The translations under genes were made by a program, and so were the position numbers. Below, piece by piece: positions 25,515 to 40,367 of a DNA stretch of 64,000 bases. A model generated the notes under the pieces. That model searched no databases. It saw only the letters and a program-made list of their open reading frames with translations, and was not told the origin of the DNA. Each line of letters begins with the position of its first letter. Position 1 is the first letter of the stretch. The DNA is taken from assembly GCF_900111005.1 (NCBI RefSeq), contig NZ_FOFV01000006.1, positions 62,001-126,000 of the forward strand. Direction: 5' to 3'. The DNA comes from Lentzea albida (GTDB lineage Bacteria > Actinomycetota > Actinomycetes > Mycobacteriales > Pseudonocardiaceae).

Positions 25515-26843
25515 CTACCGTCCGACGAGCTCGACGGTCCTGCCGGCCTTGCGCGACTGGTCGACCCACTGGTCGATCGCCTGCCCGCAGGCCTGGTCGA
25601 GGTGCCGGACCCCGCTCAGGTCCATCCGGACGTGCTCGCGGTCGACCCGCTCCAGTTCGTCCAGCAGAACGGGCAGCCGCAGGAAGGTCGCGTTGCCGCG
25701 CAACGCCACCCCCTCCGGTGTCACGGTCACCTGCAGCCTCGACACGTCCCAGGCCGTCTTGACCACCGCGGCGAGCAGGCCCACCACCGTGCCGGTCAGC
25801 AGGTCGGTGCCCACGATGAGCCCGGCCGTCAGCACGAAGATGCCCATCTCGGCCTTGTCCGTGCGCCACAACGCGACGACCTCGCGCAGGCCGAGCAGCT
25901 TCCACCCGGCGTGCACCAGCACCGCCGCCAGCACGGCGATCGGGATCAGCGTCAGCAGCCCCGGCAGCAGTACAACGAACAGCAGCAGCCACACGCCGTG
26001 CAGCACCCGGGACGCCTTCGTCCTGGCCCCCGCCGCCACGTTGGCCGAGCTGCGCACGATCACCGCCGTCATCGGCAGCGCGCCGAGCAGGCCGCAGATC
26101 GAGTTGCCGACGCCCTGCGCCACCAGCTCCTTGTTGTACTGCGTGCGCGGGCCGCTGTGCATGCGGTCGACCGCGGCGGCGCTGAACATGCTCTCGGCAG
26201 AGGCGACGAGGGCGAACACCACTGCCGTGCCGATGACCCCGGTGTCGAGCAACGAGAAGTTCGGCAGGTGCACGTCCGTCGACAGGGTGCCGACCGTGAT
26301 CTTCTCGACCGACGACGCGAACACCGTCGCGATCGCGGTGCAGACGACCACGCCGACGAGCATGCCGGGCACCACGCGCATCGGCGTGCGCTGCCACAGC
26401 AGCATGATCAGCACGGTGAGCAGGCCGAGCGCGGCCGCCACGGGCGAGACGACCAGGTGCTTGAGCTGGCCGAAGATCAGCACCAGCCCGATGCCGGCGA
26501 GCATGCCCTGCACCACCGACGGGGAGATCGCGCGGAACCAGCGCCCGCACCGGGCTAAGCCCAGCGCGACCTGCAGCAGTCCGGCGCCGAGGACGATGAC
26601 GCCCAGCGCTTCCAGTCCGTGCCGGGACACGGCGTCCGCCACCAGCACCGTCAGCCCGGCGGCCGGTCCGCTCACCTGCATCGTGCTGCCCGGCAGCAGG
26701 CCGACGACGATGCCGCCGACCACTCCCGTCACGATGCCGAGTTCGGCCGGCACCCCGGACGCCACCGCCACGCCCACGCACAGCGGCAGCGCCACGAGGA
26801 ACACGACGACCGATGCGCCGAGATCGGTCCAATGCTTCTTCAT
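25515..26843 (-). CDS. SulP family anion transporter (stand-alone)
   Basis: 442 residues: a SulP membrane domain of about 360 residues (ASVVVFLVALPLCVGVAVASG, GSTMQVSGPAAGLTVLV, RSSANVAAGARTKASRVLHG) and a C-terminal STAS domain (VRMDLSGVRHLDQACGQAIDQWV). It probably imports bicarbonate or sulfate. The carbonic anhydrase gene lies 13 bases upstream in the same direction, so the two form an operon. The ATG at 26843 follows AGGGG at about 12 bases; an overlapping GTG one codon earlier is possible. Confidence 0.92.
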   Translation of the reverse strand: MKKHWTDLGASVVVFLVALPLCVGVAVASGVPAELGIVTGVVGGIVVGLLPGSTMQVSGPAAGLTVLVADAVSRHGLEALGVIVLGAGLLQVALGLARCGRWFRAISPSVVQGMLAGIGLVLIFGQLKHLVVSPVAAALGLLTVLIMLLWQRTPMRVVPGMLVGVVVCTAIATVFASSVEKITVGTLSTDVHLPNFSLLDTGVIGTAVVFALVASAESMFSAAAVDRMHSGPRTQYNKELVAQGVGNSICGLLGALPMTAVIVRSSANVAAGARTKASRVLHGVWLLLFVVLLPGLLTLIPIAVLAAVLVHAGWKLLGLREVVALWRTDKAEMGIFVLTAGLIVGTDLLTGTVVGLLAAVVKTAWDVSRLQVTVTPEGVALRGNATFLRLPVLLDELERVDREHVRMDLSGVRHLDQACGQAIDQWVDQSRKAGRTVELVGR

Positions 26844-26856
26844 CACGTCGAGACCC

Positions 26857-27429
26857 CTACAGCGGAAGGAAGGCGTGCTCGGCGCACGCGGAGACCTCGC
26901 CGGTCTCGATGTCGTAGAACCAGCCGTGGACGCGCAGCGACCCCTCGGCGACCTTCTCGGCCACGAACGGGTACGCGAGCAGGACCTCCAGCTGGGCGCG
27001 GACGTGTTCCTGCCCCTCCGGGCGCATCGCCGGGCCGGACGCCTGGCGCGGCTGCCCGGGACGCAGCCACCCGCGCATCGCGGGCAGGTGGTCGATGCCA
27101 CCGGCGTTCAACGCGCCGACCGCGCCGCAGTGCGAATGGCCGCAGACGACGATCTCGCTGACGCCGAGTTGCAGCACGGCGAACTCGATCGTCGCCATCT
27201 CACTGCTCGGCGCGGTCAGCGAGTAGGGAGGGATGACGTTGCCCGCGGTGCGCAGTTCGAACAACGCGCCGGGTTCGGCACCGGTGATGGCGGCGGTCAC
27301 GATGCGCGAATCCGCGCACGTGATGAACATCGTGCTGGGTTGCTGACCCGCGGCGAGCTGACGGCCGAGTGCACTGGAACGCGAAGCGGCGTGTGCGCGG
27401 GCATGCTGAACAAAGCGATGGAAGTCCAT
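26857..27429 (-). CDS. beta-class carbonic anhydrase
   Basis: 190 residues. Zinc ligands are visible as Cys38 and Asp40 in CADSR and His98 and Cys101 in HSHCGA; ELRTAGNVIPPY is also typical. It interconverts CO2 and bicarbonate, presumably in step with the downstream SulP transporter. GAGGG lies 6 bases before the ATG. This pair mirrors the fused protein at 8274-10502, but the sequences are clearly diverged (HSHCGA against HSDCGA), so they are not a recent duplication. Confidence 0.95.
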   Translation of the reverse strand: MDFHRFVQHARAHAASRSSALGRQLAAGQQPSTMFITCADSRIVTAAITGAEPGALFELRTAGNVIPPYSLTAPSSEMATIEFAVLQLGVSEIVVCGHSHCGAVGALNAGGIDHLPAMRGWLRPGQPRQASGPAMRPEGQEHVRAQLEVLLAYPFVAEKVAEGSLRVHGWFYDIETGEVSACAEHAFLPL

Positions 27430-27489
27430 GGGAATCCCTCACTGCGTAGGAACGAGGTGTTCGGTTTCGATCCGGGGAGAGAGGACCGA

Positions 27490-27807
27490 TCAGTTGCGGA
27501 ACACCTGCAACGCGGGAGGTGTGCGCCAAACGACTATCGGTTCGGCGTTGTGCACGAGAACGAGGACACCGGGAAGGGCGCGCGGCAGGAACACCGTGAC
27601 GAACGACGGCCCGGCCATCTTCGCCGTGCGGTCCACGGAGGTGACCAGCAGGCGCAGACGGGTCGTCTCGCGCTCCTCGCGAGGCGCTTCCTCCTTGGGA
27701 GCGGAGGTCTTCGACTTCGGCGGCGGCGCGCCGATCGCCACGGTGGAGACGGCCGGGGTGAGCACGGCGCAGAGGGCGACGACGACAGCGAGAAGAACAC
27801 TGCGCAT
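27490..27807 (-). CDS. small secreted hypothetical protein (105 aa)
   Basis: Begins MRSVLLAVVVALCAVLTP, a clear signal peptide probably cleaved near residue 25. A Lys/Pro/Glu linker (PPPKSKTSAPKEEAPREERE) and a hydrophobic beta-rich C-terminal half follow. No family recognised. The ATG at 27807 is preferred because GGGGG lies 7-8 bases upstream. It lies 60 bases upstream of the carbonic anhydrase gene in the same direction and could be the first gene of that operon. Confidence 0.7.
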   Translation of the reverse strand: MRSVLLAVVVALCAVLTPAVSTVAIGAPPPKSKTSAPKEEAPREERETTRLRLLVTSVDRTAKMAGPSFVTVFLPRALPGVLVLVHNAEPIVVWRTPPALQVFRN

Positions 27808-27813
27808 GATCAC

Positions 27814-28188
27814 ACCCCCAACCGAGTCTCTCTACAGCTATCAGTTTCGCCCGAAATGGACAACTTTCGCGATATTCGAACTCAGGTTTGCCCTGATGAA
27901 GAGCGAACTTCACCCGAAAGGTCTTCCGGTCTCACGGAAACATGCTTATGCGGAGAGTGAGCGTCCGAGGGGTGCCGTTGCACCGAAAGCGTTAATCAGG
28001 TCGGCGATCCATTGGTCACCAATACGATCGGTGATCATGCACCAATCAAGACGACCGCAGAGAGCGGCCGCGCAGCTCGGAATGTGGCGATCGTGACACA
28101 GAGCCGCACCGGCGCGTTACCGCATGCGAGCTTTACCGGAAATTCACTCCGGCGACAGGATTGAAAGCGGTAAACCCTGTAAAGGCGA
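27814..28188. other. intergenic region with palindromes, no gene seen
   Basis: About 375 bases of lower G+C content between the small secreted protein and the gltD terminator, with no convincing ORF. Two palindromes stand out: GGTGC-cgtt-GCACC (27971-27984) and ATTGG-tca-CCAAT (28011-28023). They may be control sites for the minus-strand carbonic anhydrase group. Confidence 0.4.
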
Positions 28189-28222
28189 ACGCCCCGCGCG
28201 ACGTCGTTGTCGCGCGGGGCGT
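28189..28222 (-). terminator. hairpin terminator after gltBD
   Basis: Perfect 14-bp arms ACGCCCCGCGCGAC and complement with a 6-base loop, 30 bases beyond the gltD stop. On the minus strand it is followed by a T-containing tail. Confidence 0.88.
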
Positions 28223-28252
28223 CATGCTGCTCTCCGCTGTCGGACGCCGTTG

Positions 28253-34274
<6,022 letters not shown>

Positions 34275-34317
34275 TGCGCAGACCTCCTTCGTCGTCCTCG
34301 CGAAAGAACAAAGTCCT

Positions 34318-34352
34318 CGTGCTCAGACCTCGAACCAACAGGTGGGAGCACG
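34318..34352 (-). promoter_or_regulatory. hairpin in gltB leader
   Basis: CGTGCTC and GAGCACG form a 7-bp stem with a 21-base loop, 44 bases upstream of the gltB start. It may be a leader structure. The rest of the 34275-34680 gap is non-coding and holds the candidate GlnR site listed separately. Confidence 0.35.
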
Positions 34353-34482
34353 GGACGACGATGGCCCGCGTGTTGACGCGACTTTAACAGCCGCGAAACC
34401 CAGGGACACCCGCCAATGGGTGATCTAGGTCATGGATGTGTAACGATTCCCCGCTGCGGAGCGACATTGCGGCCAACGTCGG

Positions 34483-34515
34483 CGTTCGTTACGTCCGGGT
34501 TAGCGTAACCGAACG
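34483..34515. promoter_or_regulatory. candidate GlnR-type nitrogen regulatory site
   Basis: An inverted repeat CGTTCG-TTACG / CGTAA-CCGAACG. Read toward gltB it contains CTAAC-n6-GTAAC, close to the actinobacterial GlnR pattern gTnAC-n6-GaAAC (one mismatch per half). It lies about 210-240 bases upstream of gltB. GlnR control of gltBD is known in the group; this site is inferred. Confidence 0.4.
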
Positions 34516-34680
34516 TTCAACTACGGCCAGTCGGATGAGAGCTGCGCTACATTCGCGGTTTGCCACTGGATGAGCCGGGTACCCGATCGTTTTGGCTGAT
34601 CAGCCGCTTGCCGTCCCAGTTAGCGGACGCTCACCCCACGATAACCCGGTCACCCGGCACCGTCCATTCGAACAGATCGC

Positions 34681-34709
34681 GCCTCGGTGGCCCCAAACGA
34701 AACCGAGGC
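34681..34709. terminator. weak hairpin downstream of dctA
   Basis: GCCTCGGT and ACCGAGGC, 8-bp arms with a 13-base loop, beyond the stronger hairpin at 34775-34810. Confidence 0.45.
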
Positions 34710-34774
34710 CCCGTTCACCCCGCGCCGCATGCGGGGAGAGCGGGACCTCGGCATTCATGGAGGTCGTGAGGTCG

Positions 34775-34810
34775 CGTGGCCGGAGCCGGGAAGAGTCGCC
34801 TCCGGCCACG
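34775..34810 (-). terminator. hairpin terminator after dctA
   Basis: Perfect 11-bp arms CGTGGCCGGAG and complement with a 14-base loop, 7 bases past the dctA stop. Confidence 0.8.
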
Positions 34811-34816
34811 GACGCC

Positions 34817-36175
34817 TCAGTGAGCCGCGACCGGCTCCTTCCTGTCGTCGTCCGCGCCGGTCTGCTTCGAGAGCAGGTCGTCGACGTCGACGCTGTCCGG
34901 GTCGTTCAGCACGCGGGTCAGCTGGTCCTTGTCGAGCGCCTTCTGCCAGGCGGCGACCACGAGCGACCCGACACCGTTGCCGATCACGTTGGTGATGGCG
35001 CGGGCCTCGGACATGAAGCGGTCGATGCCGACGATGAGCGCGATGCCGACCGCGGGGATGGCCGAGTGGGCCTCGAAGGCCTGCAGCGAGGCGGCCAGGG
35101 TGACGAGGCCGGCACCGGTGACGCCCGCCGCGCCCTTCGACGCGATCAGCATGAACAGCAGCAGGCCGATCTGGACGCCGATCGACACGTCGTGACCCGT
35201 GGCCTGGGCGATGAAGATCGCGCCCATGGTCAGGTAGATGCAGGTGCCGTCGAGGTTGAACGAGTAGCCGGTCGGGATGGTGAGGCCGACGACCGACTTC
35301 TGCGCGCCCGCCGCCTCCAGCTTGACCATCATGCGCGGCAGCACCGACTCGGACGACGAGGTGCCGAGCACGATCAGGATCTCGTCCTTGATGTAGCGCA
35401 GGAACTTGAAGAGGCTGAAGCCCGCGAACTTCGCCACCAGGCCGAGCACCACGATGACGAACAGGATGCAGGTGGCGTAGAAGGAGCCCATCAGCCACAG
35501 CAGCTTGCCGAGGACGCTGCCGCCGAACTTGCCGACCGTGTAGGCGATGCCGCCGAAGGCACCGATCGGGGCGACGTACATGACGATCTTGATGATGCCG
35601 AACATGACCTTGGAGAGCGTCTCCATCGCGGAGACGACCTTGGCGCCGCGCTCCCCCATGCCCGCCACCGCGACGGCGACGAGGATGGCGACCACGAGCA
35701 CCTGGATCAGCTGGCCGTCGGTGAACGCGCTGACGAACGACTTCGGCACCAGGCTCAGGATGAAGCCGGTGACACCGGTCTCCGCGGTCGAGGCGGACTT
35801 CAGCGTCGCGTCGGCCTGGCTGGCGTTCAGCGTGATGTCGCCGCCGTGGTGACCAGGCTGCACGATGTTAACGACGATGAGGCCGATGGCGAGCGCCACC
35901 GTGGTCATCGCGGTGAAGTAGAGGATCGTCTTGAGCGCGAGCCCGCCCGCCTTGGCGAGGTTCCCGAGCCCCGCGATGCCGACGATGATCGTCGCGAAGA
36001 TGGTCGGCGCGATGACGACCTTCACGAGGTTCACGAACAGGTCCGCGAGCCACTTCATCTCGGACGCCTGTTTGGGGAACAGGAACCCGACGGCAGCGCC
36101 CAGAACGATGGAGACGAGCACCCAGAAGTAGAGGTGCTTGTAGATCGGTTTGCGCCCTGTGGTCGTGGTGGCCAC
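34817..36175 (-). CDS. dctA: dicarboxylate/amino acid:cation symporter (DctA/GltP family)
   Basis: 452-residue inner-membrane symporter with the conserved reentrant loop GTSSSESVLPRMM, the TM7 motif PTGYSFNLDGT, the second loop ASKGAAGVTGAG and DRFMSEARAITNVIGN. The combination points to C4-dicarboxylates (fumarate, malate, succinate) rather than glutamate, though this is not certain. The GTG start has AAGGAGG 5-6 bases upstream. A TAXI binding lipoprotein and a two-component system lie next to it, divergently, and may sense the same class of substrate. Confidence 0.9.
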   Translation of the reverse strand: MATTTTGRKPIYKHLYFWVLVSIVLGAAVGFLFPKQASEMKWLADLFVNLVKVVIAPTIFATIIVGIAGLGNLAKAGGLALKTILYFTAMTTVALAIGLIVVNIVQPGHHGGDITLNASQADATLKSASTAETGVTGFILSLVPKSFVSAFTDGQLIQVLVVAILVAVAVAGMGERGAKVVSAMETLSKVMFGIIKIVMYVAPIGAFGGIAYTVGKFGGSVLGKLLWLMGSFYATCILFVIVVLGLVAKFAGFSLFKFLRYIKDEILIVLGTSSSESVLPRMMVKLEAAGAQKSVVGLTIPTGYSFNLDGTCIYLTMGAIFIAQATGHDVSIGVQIGLLLFMLIASKGAAGVTGAGLVTLAASLQAFEAHSAIPAVGIALIVGIDRFMSEARAITNVIGNGVGSLVVAAWQKALDKDQLTRVLNDPDSVDVDDLLSKQTGADDDRKEPVAAH

Positions 36176-36285
36176 TGTTCCTCCTTGAACTACGTGTTGG
36201 ACAGAGAGTGAGCCGCGCCACCAGGCCCGACAAGCGGGCGTCGGGAAACTTCAGACAGCCCTGACGTAACAGCTAGGCTTCATCG

Positions 36286-37185
36286 GTGTCGCTCAGCCGT
36301 CGCACGCTTCTGCTAGGGGCCGGTCTGGCTCTTGCCGGGTGCACCCCGCGCAAGGTCGAGGCCCCCGCCGAGCTGGTGCTCGCGACCGGGCCGGAGGGCG
36401 CCGTGTTCCGCGAGGTCGGAGGGGCCCTGGCGGCCGCGCTGGCCGAGCAGCTGCCCGGTACGAAGGTCACCGCGATCCCGACGGCCGCGTCGGTCGAGAA
36501 CCTGCAGTTGTTGCGATCAGGTGGAGCCCAGCTCGCGCTGTCCTCTTTGGACCCGATCGACGACCCGCAGAGCGTTCGCGCGGTCGGCAGGCTCTACGAC
36601 AGCTTCATGCAGATCGCGGTGCCGGTGGCGTCCCCGATCACGACGTTCGGCGACCTCGCGGGCAAGCGGATCTCGTTGGGCCCCTTCGGATCCGGCACGG
36701 AGTTCACCGCCAAGCGGATGCTCGAGTTCTTCGGCCTGTCCGCAATGGACGAACGCATGGCGCACTCCGAGGCCTCCCGCCGGGTCGCGAACGGGTCGCT
36801 CGACGCGTTGCTCGCGCTGACCGGCATCCCGACGCCCGCGATCACCGACCTGCAGGGCGACGTCCGGCTCGTCGACATCCCGCAGGAGGCGATCAAGCTC
36901 GCCGACGCGTTCAAGGGCCCGTACATCCCCGCGACCATCCCGAGCACGATCTACGAGGACGTGGCGGCGAACCAGACGTTCGCGGTGCCGAACCTGCTGC
37001 TCGCGCGCGAGTCGCTGAGCGCGGACGTCGTGGAGGTCGTGGCGCGCACGGTGTTCACCGAGACCGCGCGGATCGTGGAGGGGCACCCGGAGGCGTCGCG
37101 CATCAACGTCCGCACCGGCATCGCGACCGGTCTCGTGCCGCTGCACGACGGCGCTAAGCGCTGGTTCCGTTCCGTGAAGCGCTGA
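36286..37185 (+). CDS. TAXI family TRAP solute-binding lipoprotein (orphan)
   Basis: 299 residues. The signal ends in a lipobox LALAGC with Cys19, so it is a membrane-anchored lipoprotein. The TAXI-type fold is indicated by LVLATGPEGAVFREVGGALAAAL, then LLRSGGAQLALSS, GKRISLGPFGSGTEFTA and the C-terminal helical region. These proteins bind carboxylates for TRAP transporters, but no TRAP membrane subunits are encoded nearby. The GTG start has no strong ribosome site. Its 3' end overlaps the convergent sensor kinase by 32 bases, and a role as an extracytoplasmic sensor partner is plausible. Confidence 0.88.
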   Translation: MSLSRRTLLLGAGLALAGCTPRKVEAPAELVLATGPEGAVFREVGGALAAALAEQLPGTKVTAIPTAASVENLQLLRSGGAQLALSSLDPIDDPQSVRAVGRLYDSFMQIAVPVASPITTFGDLAGKRISLGPFGSGTEFTAKRMLEFFGLSAMDERMAHSEASRRVANGSLDALLALTGIPTPAITDLQGDVRLVDIPQEAIKLADAFKGPYIPATIPSTIYEDVAANQTFAVPNLLLARESLSADVVEVVARTVFTETARIVEGHPEASRINVRTGIATGLVPLHDGAKRWFRSVKR

Positions 37186-38527
37186 GGGCGACCTTCACGT
37201 CCAGGCCGGGACCGGCGTCGTGCAGGGTGAGCGTGCCGCCGGCCGACTCGATCAGCTCGGCGCAGATCGCGAGCCCCATGCCGGTGCCCGCGACGTTCTG
37301 GTGCTTGGTCGCGCGCCAGAACCGTTGCAGCGCGAGCTCCCGCTCCTCGGCGCTCAGGCCGTCGCCGTTGTCGACGACGTGCAGCTCACCGTGCCTGCCG
37401 GTGATCACGACCTCGGAGGCGTTGGAGAGCCGGATGGCGTTGCTGACGAGCTCGTCGAGCACGCTGCCGAGGCCGCCGGGCGGTTCCTGCATGGTCAGCC
37501 CGGCCGGGATGTCGATCTTCAAGTCGACGCCGGACTTGCTCGCGAGCGCCTGCCAGGCCGGGCGGTGCGTCGTGAGCAGCTGGTCGATCTCGACGGGTTC
37601 GGTCTGCCGCGCGCTGTCGAGCCGGGTCGCGGCGAGCAGCGTGTCGAGCACGCGTCCCATCTCCTCGGCCTCCTCGACCGCGATCTGGTGCGCCTCCCGC
37701 GCGTGCTCCCCCTCGACGTGCGGTTCGAGGTTGTCCACGGCGAGCCGCAGACTCGCCAGCGGGTTCCTCAGCTGGTGCGACGCGTCGGCCACGAACGCCT
37801 TCTGCCTGTTCAGGGCCTTGCCGACGACGTCGACCATGGTGTTGAAGCTGCGGGCGAGCCGCCTGAGCTCCTGCGGCCCGCCGACCTCGTCCGCGCGCAC
37901 CTCGAGGTTGCCCTGGGCGACGGCCGCGGTGGCCTCGTCGAGCCTGCCGATCGGCCGGAGCACCCACCGCGACATGGGCCAGGCGGCGGCGACCACGGCG
38001 AACATGGGCGCGAGACCGGCCAGCGCCAGCAGCCCCCACTGCCGCAGCACCTCGGACCGCAGGCCGCTCGTCTGCGAGATCGTGATGACGGCGGCCACCA
38101 CCTCGCTGTCGCGTCCGACCGGTTCCACGACGACCATGGGCCCGGTGCGCCAAGGCCAGCCCGAGTACCCCGGCTCCGGCCGCACGCCGCCGTTCAGCGC
38201 CGTGTCGAGGGCCGTCGTGACCTCGGGGTCCTTCGTGGGGTCGAACTCGAGCCGGGAGGCCAGCAGGATCCGCCGGTCCGCGCTGACGAGGGCCACCGGG
38301 ATGTCGTAGAGGTGGTCGTAGCCCTGGATCTCCTGGCTCAGCGCCTCCAACCGGCCCGACTGCAACGCGCTCTCGCCGAGCGAGGCGAACCTGCTGGCGT
38401 CACCGAGCCGGTCGAGGTACGTGGTCTGGGTCTCGCGCTGCACGACCGCGGACGCCAAAGGGATGCCGAGCGCCGCGACCAGGGCGACGAGCAGCGGAAC
38501 GGTGATGACGAGCAGTCGGCGGAGCAT
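37154..38527 (-). CDS. two-component sensor histidine kinase
   Basis: 457 residues. TM1 covers about residues 5-28 and TM2 about 165-187, enclosing an extracytoplasmic sensor domain of about 135 residues. A HAMP region follows, then the H box FVADASHQLRNPLASLRL, an N box ELVSNAIRLSN, the G1 box VVDNGDGLS and the G2 box GTGMGLAICAEL. Upstream in the same direction is its response regulator. The adjacent orphan binding protein may present a ligand to its sensor domain (inference). Confidence 0.94.
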   Translation of the reverse strand: MLRRLLVITVPLLVALVAALGIPLASAVVQRETQTTYLDRLGDASRFASLGESALQSGRLEALSQEIQGYDHLYDIPVALVSADRRILLASRLEFDPTKDPEVTTALDTALNGGVRPEPGYSGWPWRTGPMVVVEPVGRDSEVVAAVITISQTSGLRSEVLRQWGLLALAGLAPMFAVVAAAWPMSRWVLRPIGRLDEATAAVAQGNLEVRADEVGGPQELRRLARSFNTMVDVVGKALNRQKAFVADASHQLRNPLASLRLAVDNLEPHVEGEHAREAHQIAVEEAEEMGRVLDTLLAATRLDSARQTEPVEIDQLLTTHRPAWQALASKSGVDLKIDIPAGLTMQEPPGGLGSVLDELVSNAIRLSNASEVVITGRHGELHVVDNGDGLSAEERELALQRFWRATKHQNVAGTGMGLAICAELIESAGGTLTLHDAGPGLDVKVALSASRNGTSA

Positions 38528-38576
38528 CGGCTCAGATTGTTCCGCACACCGGCCGCGGATGTCTTTCGGAGCCTCG

Positions 38577-39239
38577 TCACGTGGCGAGGCGGTACCCGAC
38601 CCCGCGGACGGTCTCGATCTTGACCCGGTCGCCGAGCTTGCCCCGCAGCGCCGCGATGTGGGTGTCGAGCGTGCGCGACGGCGCCTCCCAGTGCGCCTGC
38701 CACACCTGGTCGACGATGAAGTCGCGGCTCACCACCTCGCCCCTGCGGGTCGCGAGGAGGGCGAGCAGGTCGAACTCCTTGCGGGTCAGCGACAGCGGCT
38801 CGCCCGCGAGCGTGACCACGCGGGTCGACGTGAGGATGTGCAGCGGCCCGACCTCGACCGGCGCCTCGCTCTCCGGCTCGGCCCGGTGGGCGCGGGTGCG
38901 GCGCAGCACGGCCTCGATCCGGGCGAGCAGCTCGGACGTGCCGAACGGCTTCACGACGTAGTCGTCGGCACCCGCGCGCAGGCCCAGCACGCGTTCGCGT
39001 TCCTCGCCGCGGGCCGTCACCGTGATGACGGCGGTGCCCGGACGGTGCCGCAGTTCGCGCAGCACGTCCAGGCCGTCACCGTCGGGCAGGCCGAGGTCCA
39101 GCAACACCACGTCGGCGGGCGCGGCACGCAGCGCGTCGGCGGCCGTGGCCACCCGATGCACCTCGTACCCCGCGTGCCGCAGCGCGGTCAGCAGGCCTCT
39201 GGCCACCCGGTCGTCATCCTCGACGACGAGCACGCGCAC
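38577..39239 (-). CDS. OmpR/PhoB family response regulator
   Basis: 220 residues. The receiver domain has the acidic pair VVEDDDRVARG, phospho-acceptor Asp in VVLLDLGLPDGDG, T in VTARG and K in VVKPFG. The C-terminal winged helix ends TLDTHIAALRGKLGD...VRGVGYRLA. The GTG at 39239 starts the receiver precisely and lies 4 bases after the lgt stop, so it may be expressed with lgt as well as with the kinase 49 bases downstream. Confidence 0.94.
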   Translation of the reverse strand: MRVLVVEDDDRVARGLLTALRHAGYEVHRVATAADALRAAPADVVLLDLGLPDGDGLDVLRELRHRPGTAVITVTARGEERERVLGLRAGADDYVVKPFGTSELLARIEAVLRRTRAHRAEPESEAPVEVGPLHILTSTRVVTLAGEPLSLTRKEFDLLALLATRRGEVVSRDFIVDQVWQAHWEAPSRTLDTHIAALRGKLGDRVKIETVRGVGYRLAT

Positions 39240-39243
39240 AGGT

Positions 39244-40248
39244 TCACTCCGGTTTGACGGACTCCGGGGAGTCCTTCTTGTCCTTCTCGGTGGCGTCGGT
39301 GCCGTCCTCGGCGACGCTCTCGTCGTCGGTTCCGGCGGCCTCGGCCGGCTCAGCGGGCTCGGTGGTCTCCCCGGTGCCCCGCAGCGCGGCGACGTCCTCC
39401 CGCTCACCGCGCGACTTGGCGATGATGAAGTACGCGACCGCCCCGAAGAACACGATGGCCGACACGAACACGTTCACGCGCGTGCCGAAGATCAGCGTGG
39501 CCTCGTCGGTCCGCATCAGCTCGATCCAGAACCGGCCGGCCGTGTAACCCGCGACGTACAGCGCGAAGACCCGGCCGTGGCCCAGGCGGAACTTCCGGTC
39601 GGCCCACACGATCAGGAACGCGACGCCGAGGTTCCACAGCAGCTCGTAGAGGAACGTCGGGTGGACGACCTGGATCGGCGTGTGGTCGATGGCGACACCG
39701 GCCAGCGCGTCCTCGCGGCCCTCCTGCGTCACGCGGCGGTAGATCTCGAGGCCCCACGGCAACGTCGTGTCGCCGCCGTAGAGCTCCTGGTTGAAGTAGT
39801 TGCCGAGCCGGCCGATGGCCTGCGCCGCCACGATGCCGGGCGCCAGCGCGTCCGCCATGGCGGGCAGCGGGATGCCCTTGCGCCGGCAGCCGATCCACGC
39901 GCCGACGGCACCGAGCGCGATCGCGCCCCAGATGCCGAGGCCGCCGTTCCAGATCTCGAGCGCCGCGAGCGGGTCCTTGCCCGGCCCGAAGTACTTCTGG
40001 TTGTCGGTGATGACGTGGTACAGCCGCCCACCGACGAGACCGAACGGCACGGCCCACACGGCGATGTCGGTGACCTCGCCCTTGATGCCGCCGCGTTCGA
40101 CCCAGCGGCGCTCACCCCACCAGATCGCGACGATGATGCCGGCGATGATGCACAGCGCGTAGGCCCTGATGGGGAGCGGACCGAGGTACCAAACACCGCG
40201 GTCGGGACTCGGGATCGTGGCCAGAAGGGCGTCCAACACGGCGCCCAC
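39244..40248 (-). CDS. lgt: prolipoprotein diacylglyceryl transferase
   Basis: 334-residue membrane enzyme that transfers diacylglycerol to the lipobox Cys of prolipoproteins. Family hallmarks are GPLPIRAYALCIIAG, PFGLVGGRLYHVITD, the signature AIGRLGNYFNQELYGG and HPTFLYELLWN. The C-terminal 60 residues form an acidic and Lys-rich cytosolic tail rich in E, T and P, as in other actinobacteria. The GTG start is preceded by AGGGCGACC. Location near trp genes is conserved in actinobacteria. Confidence 0.96.
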   Translation of the reverse strand: MGAVLDALLATIPSPDRGVWYLGPLPIRAYALCIIAGIIVAIWWGERRWVERGGIKGEVTDIAVWAVPFGLVGGRLYHVITDNQKYFGPGKDPLAALEIWNGGLGIWGAIALGAVGAWIGCRRKGIPLPAMADALAPGIVAAQAIGRLGNYFNQELYGGDTTLPWGLEIYRRVTQEGREDALAGVAIDHTPIQVVHPTFLYELLWNLGVAFLIVWADRKFRLGHGRVFALYVAGYTAGRFWIELMRTDEATLIFGTRVNVFVSAIVFFGAVAYFIIAKSRGEREDVAALRGTGETTEPAEPAEAAGTDDESVAEDGTDATEKDKKDSPESVKPE

Positions 40249-40367
40249 CGTACCGGTCGCCCTGTGAGCGTCTCGTGGGGACGCGCGATCGTTATCCGAT
40301 CCTGGGCTCGGCGGCCCCCGGCCGAGATACTCGGACGCGGTCTCGGCGGACTCGCGAAAGGGCGGAC

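Noticed and set aside
18672..27807. Prophage or integrative element
   Set aside because: No integrase, recombinase, phage structural gene or attachment-site repeat was seen; base composition matches the rest.
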